NCBI GenBank assembly: GCA_037447605.1
Contig: CM074807.1
Span: 634,342-668,521 of the forward strand
Direction: 5' to 3'
From: Zygnema circumcarinatum
Taxonomy: Eukaryota > Streptophyta > Zygnematophyceae > Zygnematales > Zygnemataceae
Length of the DNA: 34,180 bases
Shown here: positions 22,085-31,900 of the stretch, piece after piece
Layout: every line of letters begins with the position of its first letter
Numbering within the stretch: the first letter of the stretch is position 1
Notes under the pieces: generated by a model
Told to the model about the DNA's origin: nothing
Seen by the model: only the letters and a program-made list of their open reading frames with translations
Database searches by the model: none
Position numbers and translations under genes: made by a program

Positions 22085-24092
22085 ATGGCTGTTGGAGCTC
22101 TCGCATCTCGCGGCGCCTTCCTTCGCCTCCCTCAGCCTGCGGCTACTGCAGCAGCAGCAGCAGCAGGGTCCGGCAGCGCGCCTCGCCTCGTGGGAGCAGC
22201 GTCTGCCTCGGTCCGCCTCTCCTTCAGGGACTCTGCTGCCTTTGGTTGCAGCATTCGCTCCGCGAGCTCGCCTGCTACTCAGAGTCGCAGCTTCAGGGCC
22301 GGCATGGCTAAGGCAACTGCCGCCACTTTTGCTGGGAAGACTTTCCATGACTTCACTGTGAAGGTACATTTTATGTTTATCTGAATCTTTAGGGTATTTT
22401 TGAAGGCTACGATGCTGGGAACATTTTGATTTTAGCAACCTCTTCGAGATGACTAGGCTGTTTCTGACTCCGTGACCGTGTTTCGTGCGCAGGATATTGA
22501 AGGGAAAGACGTCTCCTTGAGTCAGTACAAGGGAAAGGTTGCGTTAGTGGTCAATGTGGCCTCAGCCTGGTACGTTCTCTCTTTACAGAGAGGCTAACGG
22601 TATCATCTCGCTAAAAGTTGCAGTGGACATTCTTTTAATAAGCGAATAGCCTTCTTCCTGGCACCATCCATTGCTCAGTTGTTGTGATGCATGTCTGTTT
22701 TTATTATTTGTTGTTTCTTATCATCATTTCTAACGTACGGTTTGGTTGAGTGTACAGCGGACTCACAGACAGCAACTACAAGGAGCTTACCGCTATTTAT
22801 GATAAGTACAAAGACCAAGGCAAGTGACCAGCAGCTGCATCAAATGCTATGCTTTCAGATTCTCGTACTCGTCTTCATGAAGTTAGCACGGAGTTGTGTG
22901 AAAATACTGCATTGTCACTAGTAGAGAGCACTTGTTGCTGTTGCAGGTAGTTGTATGTATTTGAAATCTTTCAATTCTACAACATTCTTTGGCTTCAGAA
23001 TGGAGGAATTAACGGTGACATTCAAGCTACACGATCCGCAGCTGTCTGCAGTCGTTTCGGACGCTTTTTTAGGCCCCGTGCTTGCACTGAGCGTGCCTTA
23101 CTTTTTTTTTTTTTTTTTTCAGGTTTGGAAATCCTTGCATTCCCTTCCAACCAGTTTGGTGCACAGGAGCCAGGCAGCAATGAGCAGATCAAGCAGTTCG
23201 CTTGTAGCCGATACAAGGCTACATTTCCTCTCTTTTCGAAGGTGAGCCCTTCTGTCATTAATCGAAAGAGAGGTGCAACCTTTTTACCTTTTTATATGTC
23301 TAAATGTTTCACGGTTTTGCTTGTTGCAAGCGTGTTGTGTTTGCCTTACAAATACTCTGATGTTGTGATGATGTTCAGGAGTGAACATTAACGTATTTAG
23401 TTCAGACTATCTCTAGTCCTTTGGATGAAAGAGCCTCTCTGCAGGGTTTCGTGGAATAGTCCCGGGCCTTAATGAATCTATATAGCACTTTTGGATAAGC
23501 AGGGACTAAAGAGGGCCTTTCTGAGTCTGCAGATTGACGTGAATGGAGCCAACACCGAGCCCGTCTACCAATTTCTGAAGTCTCAAAAAGGTGGCGGCTT
23601 TCTTGGTGACAACATCAAATGGAATTTTGGCAAATTTTTGGTGGATAAGGATGGGAAAGTGGTAGAGCGCTATGCCCCCACGACTTCACCTATGGCCATT
23701 GAGGTGAGTGGAATGCGTTGTTGTGCTGATGTCAAAGATTTTTTTTTTCATTCATGAAGTCATAACTGGAAAACCCAGAATAGGAAAGCAAGCCATTTGT
23801 GCAGCCAATTCATAAGATGCCTACGTCCATAGTTGAGGATCTGAACAGGTTGCCTGAATTACTGTACGGTTCAATCGGTACAAGGATTTCAAACTTTCCT
23901 TCAATCGTCAGGCTCTTTCCAAGGGATTATGCCAAAAGGCTCCTCCAAACTTCACTTGTGGGAGTCACAAAATCTTTTTAAGCATTCATTGCAATGTTGA
24001 ATTTTACGATACTTTCTTACACTGTGCATACTATGCTTCCTATGTCTGTGCTTGCGGTGGATGTGCAGGCTGATATCAAGAAGCTCTTGTAA
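22085..24092 (+). CDS. Glutathione peroxidase (thioredoxin-dependent, plant PHGPX type), probably plastid-targeted
   Basis: It reduces lipid and other hydroperoxides, in plants mainly with thioredoxin as donor. Six exons (22085-22363, 22493-22569, 22758-22819, 23123-23241, 23533-23703, 24069-24092) give 732 nt, 243 aa. Residues 1 to about 75 are Ala/Ser/Arg-rich and transit-peptide-like. The core begins at [20 protein letters not shown]. The catalytic residues are C119 (VNVASACGLT), Q154 (GAQEP), W209 and N210 (KWNF), matching the GPX tetrad spacing. The Cys codon is TGC, not selenocysteine TGA, and is split by an intron after TG. The resolving cysteine is C167 (FACSRYK), 48 residues on, as in plant enzymes. 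The usual FPCNQFG motif reads FPSNQFG (Ser148). Intron 3 uses a GC donor (AAG|GCAAGT at 22820). Plastid versus mitochondrial targeting cannot be decided. Confidence 0.94.
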
Positions 24093-25609
24093 ATTCTACT
24101 GAAAAAATGAGGCTTATGGGAAGTGTCTGTACTATTTCAATTTCTGCATACCTTGAGGTTTTGGAGGTGAGCAAGTTATGGAGGTCCGGGATTAATGCGA
24201 GATTTTGGACTATGTCCAAGGACCTTCTTAGAAAGTTCCTTGACTCACTTTACCAACTTCTGCAGTCATCGACGCTTTCGGGTATCGGTGAAGTTTTTTT
24301 TGTACCAATAGAAGTGCCTGGGACCAGTACTAGTTACAGTCTGCCGGTTTTTATATTTGTGATTTAAGTTGTTCTGGATGCTCTGTTTCTACTCAATCAT
24401 TTTTGTTCCCTCTTGAAGATGACTTTTTCCTATGAACCATTCCATTGATGAATGCCAATGCAGTGCCAGAAGTGTTGGTTTCAAGCTGAGGGCAGGGAAG
24501 GCTTGAAGCCAAACTAAACCAAGTTCAACCCAACGAAACTAAACCAACCTAAGCGTTGCCAGATGAAACAAGGCTGGACAGCTGAAGTCGGCTGTGTGCA
24601 GACTGTCTGACTCACATTCTCCATAAAATGGTTTTTTGGGGTTTTTAGGGCTCGAGACACCTGCTTGTGACTCGAACGGTTCGAGTCGCAAGCAGATGCC
24701 TCTTGGGAGGCTAAGCACCGCCTCAAGTTTTCAAAAGCTGTTCGTCTTTGAAGGCTGGATAGTAAACATATACTCGAGTTTCAGATCCTTTTTCTCACCT
24801 CATTGGTCAGCCCTACCTCAAACCAAAAGCCCGGGTCTCAAACCCGCCCTCCCCTTTAAACTAAAACCCCTAGACCTGCACCTGGATGCAAGCCTCAACC
24901 CAGGCAACCAGACTCCTCACTCCCAGCCATGGAAGCAGCCGCCATGTCTTCCCGATCGAGCTCGGAGTGAAGCTCGGGTAGATCGCTCCTCAACCAACAC
25001 CGAAAGACGAACAGCCCTGCCCTGCCCTGCTATTAGATTATGTGCCGCCGCCATGCCCAAAAACAAGGTCAGCGAACCCATCATCGACATCTACAGGGCA
25101 TGCCACCCTTCAACATTGCGCTTCAAAACCCTAAACTTGCAGAAATAAATAAATGACAGTGGTTTCTGGTTCACTCTCTTCCTGCCCAACCATTCACACA
25201 AAATTGCGTGGCATTGCGAATACCGCAGAGCCCATGTTTTGGAAAAAATGTCGAAAAAGAAAGAAAGACACTTTCCACATACCGTTCGGACAACAGTGGG
25301 TAACGGCGCTAAACGCCACACGTACCGCTCATGCACAATAGTCAATAGGATACCGCGTCTTGCGGCATACCAGCACGCTATCCAGTTCAGTAACAATTTA
25401 ATGTGAAATTGTTTTGATTCAGCGCATGTGACTGCTGTTCAGCAATAGCCGTGAAGTAGCAGTTTAACAATAAATTTCTTCAACAAAACGCATGAGACTG
25501 CTGTCGAGTAAACGTTTTACTGGAAATTTCATCCATTTCACACATGTGAACGCAGTTTCGCAGTCCCGATCTCTGCATTTCTCCGCCGTCCGATCTTGGA
25601 AGCCCACCG
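24093..25609. other. GPX 3' flank and gene-poor spacer
   Basis: I see no convincing gene. The stretch includes the long near-palindrome at 24656-24700, AAACTAAACCAA-type short repeats near 24510-24550, and a CCCTG repeat near 25015-25030. The open frame 24636-25148 has no recognisable domain. Confidence 0.5.
24656..24700. repeat. 45-bp near-perfect hairpin
   Basis: Arms 24661-24677 (CTGCTTGTGACTCGAAC) and 24679-24695 (GTTCGAGTCGCAAGCAG) pair with one mismatch around a single central G. The pairing extends outward to 22-nt arms with two further mismatches. It could be a small-RNA precursor-like hairpin or the remnant of an inverted-repeat element. Confidence 0.7.
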
Positions 25610-25760
25610 CCCATGTGACGTGACGAGTCCACGAGGTCCAATTAAAAGTTCACACGTCATTCACTTGCTCAGGTACGGATACGACACGTGTCACCAAGAG
25701 CGCGGCGCTCGCCTCCCAGGTACTGGGAGTAGCTTCTGAAGCTGCCACGTGTCCCCACGC
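25610..25760 (+). promoter_or_regulatory. ACGT-element cluster upstream of the LEA_2-like gene
   Basis: TGACGTGACG near 25616, CACACGTCAT at 25651, ACACGTGTC with a CACGTG core at 25685-25690, and CCACGTGTCC with a core at 25746-25751 lie within 150 bp. These resemble ABA/stress elements (ABRE, G-box). They precede a CT tract and lie about 0.9 kb before the LEA_2-like ATG. Confidence 0.45.
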
Positions 25761-25771
25761 CCTCCCTCTCT

Positions 25772-25810
<39 letters not shown>

Positions 25811-26648
25811 TGCCTCTCTCTCTCTCATTCTCTCCGCCTCTCTGGCGCGCCTCTCTCTCCCTCGTCCTGTCCCTCTTCTTTCCGCACTCTCTCATTCTTC
25901 CTCCAGTCATCCCTCTCTTCTCCCCTCGCCTTGTCCATTTCTCTCCCTCTCCCATTCCATCTCTCTCTCTCTCCATCTCCCTCGCCATGGCCGGCGCCCT
26001 CAAAAGCGCAGCGAGGAGGCAGGAGAAAAGCAGGCACGCTCTCCTCCCTTTCCCTCGCACCCTTTCTATCCATATCCATTTTTTTTTCCTCGCCTTCAAT
26101 CTGCTGAATGAGTGAAGAATTAAACACTTTCAAACATCTAATTCTTCGTGCAGTAATTTAGAAAAAAAATAGACCAAAATCTTGGTTTTCTTAACTAATT
26201 AAAACGAGAAACTCTGCTTCCGTCCTTTTCATATTTTTCAATATTCAGACTTTCAGATTTCAGGAGTTTTAGGCTTTTTATCGCCATGCCTAATCCGTTA
26301 AATCTATCCACTAGAAGCCCTTGCATTCTAGCTTACCAAAAAAAAAAAAAAAAACCCCCAGAAGAATTTGCCAAATTTCTCCACATAGAGAACCCGCTTG
26401 TGTCCGAAACCCTAACGGAAGGACCTTGCCCTTTTCCTTCACATGTTCCCCTGCAGATAACTTCATAGCCCTCTGCCTTCAAGCGCTTCCCCCCCCCCCC
26501 CCCTTCTCCCCCCCATCCCTCTCCCCCTTTTTTAAAACTCTTAAAACTCCGTTACTTCATAAAATTCATAAAATTCGCAAAATCTGCAAAATTTTCAAAA
26601 TTCGAACAAATTCGACAAATTTCATAAATTCGACAAATTCGCATATCC
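25761..26648 (+). other. Leader region of the LEA_2-like gene
   Basis: A CT microsatellite (25764-25985) is followed by a short ATG frame at 25987 (starting MAGALKSAARRQEKSRH, about 42 codons). It could be an upstream frame or the coding start of another exon. AT-rich sequence and repeated AAATTCG/AAAATTC words (26555-26645) lead to the LEA_2 start. No further gene was recognised. Confidence 0.4.
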
Positions 26649-26953
26649 ATGGCGGTGGTTATCCCCGCAGTTGCCCTTGCGGGCCTTGGTATTGGAGCGG
26701 GTCTGGCCGTGGTTTGGCCCAAAGACCCGCAGTTCGAGGTGGTGGCGCTATCCCTCTCCGGCTTCAAGCTGCGCTTTGTGACGGACTCTCCGCTGCTCGT
26801 AGCGGTGGTCGATGTGCAGCTAACGCTCTCGATCAAAGTGACCAATCAGAACTGGGTCGGGATTCAATATGGGGACACCACCATGAATATCTTCTACAAG
26901 GACACTTTGCTCGGAAAGGCTCAGGTATTGTAAATTTTAGGGTTTGAGAACTG

Positions 26954-27001
<48 letters not shown>

Positions 27002-28211
27002 ATATATTTCTCTCTCTGCTCTTCTCTCTCCATCGACAGAAAAATTGTGTCCCTCGGTCGCCCACTCTCTCATTCCCTCCGTTTTCTCTCTCTGCTTTTC
27101 ACCGCATTGTTTCCAGGTAGATTCTCGCACTCCTTTCTCTCTCTCCCTAGTCGCTAGGGGTCTACCTCTTCCACTTTCTTTCCCACCCCACTCTCCCTCG
27201 CTCTCCTTAGCCCTTCCTTTCACTCCCTCTCTCCCTCTCCCTCTATCCACGTGGGTTGTCAGGTGCCCCTCTCCCTCTCCTTCTCCCTCTCCCCTCCTCC
27301 CTTTTCCTCTCCCTCACGCTCTCCTCTCTCACTCTTTCTCCCTCTCTCTCTCCTTCCTCCCACTCTCTCCCTCTCCCTCTCCCTCTCCCTCCCAGGTGGC
27401 CTCCGGCAAGCAAGGCGCTCGAAGTGAGAAAATTTTGGAAGTTCCCGCGCGCTTGGACGGACTGGAGGTGAGCAGCCACGTCAGCGACCTCATGCGTGAC
27501 GTCACGAGTGGCAAAATGAGCCTCCGCTCTCTCGTCACCATCAGTGGCGAAGCGCGACTTGGAATTATTCGGCACCCCTTTCAGGTGGGGGGTTTATTAT
27601 TATTATTATTATTGTTATTGTTGTTATTGTTGTTTATTATTGGATTATATTATCCATGTTTTGCAGGGAGTTAAGTAGTGGTTTAGAATCTGCTTGATCA
27701 GTTAGTTTTGTTGAATAAACTGTCTAATCAGTTAGTAAAGGCATGGGTTGACGTCTGTTAATTCGCTTTCACCTCTTTGAATCTGTTGGTGAAGGTAACG
27801 ACTTCAAGCCTTTTACTGCACAACCTTCAAACCTTTAACCCCCTTTTTTTTTTGTTTTACTGCATAGATGGGTTTAGTTTATGGTGTCTTTTGTGATCGG
27901 GGTATTTTCGATGATGGAAGTTAATGGGGGAAGGTGATGGGTGCGATGACGTCATCGCCATGCATGCATGTATGTATGTATGGCAGTGCCATGTGGAGAG
28001 CGACATATCGGTGGACCCCATCTCCCTAAAAATCATCGAACAGGAAAACCGGGTGAAGATGGAGCTGGGGATCACTCCAAAGGTGGAGCTGGAGGGCCTT
28101 ACCGAGGGGAGGGGAGAGGGAGAGGGAGAGGGAGAGGGGGAGAGAGAGGGAGAGGGAGAGAGAGAAGCTGTAGAGGATGGACGGAATGCTCAGCCTCAAC
28201 TGCTGCATTAG
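26649..28211 (+). CDS. LEA_2 / NDR1-HIN1-like (NHL) membrane-anchored protein
   Basis: Three exons (26649-26924, 27396-27584, 27987-28211) give 690 nt, 229 aa, with phase-0 GT-AG joins. A short hydrophobic N-terminus (AVVIPAVALAGLGIGAGLAV) can act as a signal anchor. The LEA_2 fold follows: FEVVALSLSGFKLRF, then VDVQLTLSIKVTNQNWVGIQ, then YGDTTMNIFYKDTLLGKAQV, a DLMRDVTSG segment and the final strands VESDISVDPISLKIIEQ. LEA_2/NHL proteins are linked to stress, membrane or pathogen responses in plants; the exact role here is unknown. The C-terminus ends in a Gly/Glu/Arg repeat encoded by GAGAGG microsatellite DNA (28108-28166), so its length may vary between individuals. The upstream ACGT elements fit stress induction. 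Subfamily is uncertain. Confidence 0.82.
26955..27395 (+). repeat. CT-rich intron of the LEA_2-like gene
   Basis: About 440 bp of CTCTCT/CCCTCTCC sequence run up to the CCCAG acceptor at 27395. They act as a very long polypyrimidine tract. Frames on either strand over it are artefacts. Confidence 0.85.
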
Positions 28212-28940
28212 AGAGAGAGTGTGTGTTCGAGAAATGAGAAGGGAGCGGCGCTTTTTTGTTTCAAATGGGTGCCTAAGACAGTGATGTAAATGGTTGTTCT
28301 TAGGGTTTTGAGGTTCCTTACGGTTTTCTGGGTTTAAGGAGTTTTAGGGTTTTTCAGTGTAGTGATGGAGTGTGCATGGAAGATGGGGAGGAGAGGAGTA
28401 GCAGCGAGTGGAGAAGAAGAAAATTGAGAGGAAGCTTTCAAAGAGGAGGTTTTGCAGTTCCCTCCGCAGAGAACAGAGAAGATTCCTAGTAACCTAAAAC
28501 TCTCTGACCTCAAATGCTAAAGTGAAGCTTCCTCTGTGCTCGGTTCATGTCATTGCAATGCCTCTCCAACATTTCCAAAACGAAACAACAAAAGCAGGTC
28601 AACAGATCAAAAGGCTAAGAAAGAAAAAAAAAATCGACCAAATGCGGCAAATGTTCCAGATCACTTAAGACTTGCGATTTTTTTTAAAGGCGGTAGTTAT
28701 TTTGGACCAAATATTTATCACCCCTCAAATCTTTCTGGATGGTTGTAATCTTCGAAATAAGTATAAGAATCACCTAAAAAAATATGTTCGGATTAATAAA
28801 GCAAATTTAAAGAAGAAAAAAACTGCTTCTTTAACAGTTTGGCGATAAATGAACGGATACAAAATGTTATTTTTTATATACTCCCACCCCCCCCACAACC
28901 CCCCCTCCAATTTCTAAAGCCCTAAACCCTTAAAGTTTGC
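28212..28940. other. Convergent spacer, LEA_2-like (+) and glycosyltransferase (-)
   Basis: No gene was recognised. It contains AATAAA near 28795, a candidate poly(A) signal for the LEA_2 gene, and AT-rich sequence. The frame at 28536-28748 shows no domain. Confidence 0.5.
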
Positions 28941-31900
28941 TCAATGCTCGCCAAGATTAACCGCCAAAACCCCTTGACGCTTTCTCCCGTTGGTTAACCG
29001 GAGCTCGTTGATGACTCGAAACCAATTAGAGGCCAAAGGTCCAATAAAATGGTCACATTCCGCCGCTATGAACAAGTTCGCAAAAGCATAAGAAACAATT
29101 TTATACTCATCTGCGCGCTTTGCCTTCTCAGGATACCTCCCCTTCCCTTCACTTTTACTGTGATAAAATTTCCAGTCGGGGTAGTCCACTAACTGGGTCA
29201 TCACTTTCTGCAAGAAGAAGAAGGAAAAAATCATCATGTTCACAATGCAGTGGTTAAGGGCACGGGGGTAGACCCTAAAACCCTAAAGACCCTGGACCCC
29301 CTGGGGACTCTAATACCCTCAAAATCCCTCAAACCTTTGAAAGCCTCAGAACCGTAACAGAGGCTAAAAACCAACCGCAAAAAAAACGCATTCATGATCG
29401 TCTCTCTCTCTCTCTCTTTCTCTCGCCTCCTCGAATGAATGCGAATTAGGGTTTGTATTCGTTTGCTGCGCTTTGGTAGGAGGGGGAGGGAGAGAGAGGG
29501 GGAGGGAGAGGAGAGAAACAAGGGAGCGAGGGAGAAGGGGGGGGAGAGCGAGAGGGGGAGAAAGGAGAGAGAAACAAGGGAGAGAGGGAGAGAGGGAGAG
29601 TGGGGGGAGAGAGAAGGGGAGAGAGGAGGAGAGAAACAAGGGAGAGACGAAGAGGGCGGGGAGAGAGGAAATAGAGAAACAAGGGAGAGCGGCAGAGGGG
29701 GGTGGAGAGAGAGGGAGAGAGACGAGAGAAACAAGCGAGAGAGGGAGAGCGGGAGGGAGGGAGAGGGGGAGAGAGAGTAGAGAAACAAGAAAGAGAGGGA
29801 GAGTGGGGGGAGAGGGGAGCGGAGACTGGAAGAGAGAAACAAGCGAGAGAGGAAGAGCGGGAGGGAGGGGAAGAGAGAGAGGGGGAGAGAGGGGAGACTC
29901 ACATGCGATTCAGTAGACAACCAAACGTTCTGCAAGTTCGGCACTCTCCTCCGCAACCTCTCCGCTAGCCACATATGTGCTCCAAACGAATAGAGACGCA
30001 TCTCACTCCCCTTGTCACTCTGCCTCACATGCATAGCCACTATGGGCCGGGGAATATAAACCTCCAATTCTTTCCAAAAGGAGCTTTCTAGGGTTTCCCC
30101 CTCCTTATACGAATTCAGGTCCATACTTTGAAGGTGGTTTCCCTCTTTCTTATCGCTCGCCAATAGCTTCTTCTTCACTCTCTCTTGCTGCTTTTGGGAG
30201 GTAATAATTTGCTTTGCAATTTGAAGGCCATAGGATTCGTGACGAACTCGGTTTATAATATGACAGAGTCTTTTTTGGGGCCATCGGAGGAGGTAACGGA
30301 TGGATTGGGCTCGCCACCATCCAGTCTGAAAGGAAGGGTTTAGGGTTTAGGGTTTTAGAATAGTGGTGGGGTCAGGTTTAACAATTGCGTAGAAGTTGGG
30401 TTTAAGTTGGGACTCATAGCTGTCTTAGACTCTTCAATGGATAAATGTAGGAGGACTATGAGAACGATAAGAAGAAAGAACTTCACGAATGTTAAAATCA
30501 AAGGTGGTTTCAAAAGTGGTTTCAAAAGTGATTTCAAAAGTGGTTTCAAAAGTGGTTTAAAAAGGTTTCAAAAGTGGTTTCAAAAGTGGTTTCAAAAGTG
30601 GTTTCAAAAGTTCAAAAGTGAAATGTTGCGACGATTACTTTCAAATACTGTTTTGGCATAACGTCGTCAAAACGACCTTCTGGTATTGAGTCTGAGAGAG
30701 GCAAAATTTTTCCAAGCACCTCCACTCCCAATCGATCCTCTAGCCATGGCTGCCCAAGAACTTCCCTGAACCTCCAAACAAAAAAAAAAGGAAAAAAAAA
30801 GGGAGCCGTTTTCAGTATTGATGCTGGCTGTTCATTTTAAAGATCAACACTTTTTTCTGCCCTACGGAAAATGAAAAGGGGTCTTTTCACAATGACCAAT
30901 TAATTGGTTCTTAGCATCTCGATTGTATAATAAGGTTTTATTTATATCAGGAAAAAAAAAAAAAAATCGCTTTCGAAGAACAGGAATCAGAAAGAGATAA
31001 ATTGAAATTTAAAAAATTTAAATTAAAATTTTTTATTTTTTTTTAAGTCGCAGTTACCACTCACCGAGGAACCCACGATGTATATTTCGGGTAAGTCTGA
31101 AAGTTCATTTTGACAGTTCGAATATCTGACTTTAACTTCTCCATAAAACTTGAATAATTCGCTTTATTGTGTTGATCTTCTGCTTCGAAATTTGCCAATG
31201 CTTGCTCCTTGCACGCAGGATATGTGGGAGGGAAAAAATAGCAACTGATGCTCGCATTGTCAGGACCTGCGTTTTATTAAAAAAAAAAAAAACAGACTAA
31301 CTTAGAACACTTCTCTTTGATTTGAAGGTAACTCTGTTTTAAGTCATTCTGAATAACGTTCACATAGCAGAAATATGAGTGAGACATGGAGAGGAGGAAA
31401 ACGAGCGAACTTGAGGAGCGGGAAAAAAATTGGGAGAGGGAGAGCGAAGGGACAGAGTCAGAGTTGCAGAAAGAGCGGGAGAGGAAGAAGAATAGGGAGA
31501 GGGAAAGGGAGAGGGAGAGGGAGGAGCGGCAGAAAGAGCGGGAGAGAGGGGGAAAGTAGTGAAGTGAGGAGGAGGGCGGGAGAGGGAGAGAGAGGAGCGG
31601 CAGAGAGAGAGAGGAGCGGCAGAGAGAGAGAGAGGAGCGGCAGCGAGAGAGAGAGAGGAGCGGCAGAGAGAGAGAGAGGAGCGGCAGCGAGAGAGAGAGA
31701 GGAGCGGCAGAGAGAGAGAGAGAGAGAGAGGAGCGGCAGAGAGAGGACGACAATTCCTGTGAATGTGGGAGGAGAGGTAGAGAGAGAGAGAGAGAGAACC
31801 TTACCTCTGCAGCGGCTGTTTTCCGCCCATCTGAAGGTGCTGCTCTCCACGAGTATGCGCCCTGTCTGTACGGCCTCCGCCATGGCGGCGGAGGCCAAGT

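Noticed and set aside
24107-24367. 86-codon frame after the GPX stop
   Set aside because: It starts just after the last GPX exon, shows no domain, and is probably 3'-UTR.
24636-25148. 170-codon frame in the GPX to LEA_2 spacer
   Set aside because: It begins in the hairpin and runs through repeat-like sequence. No recognisable domain or intron structure.
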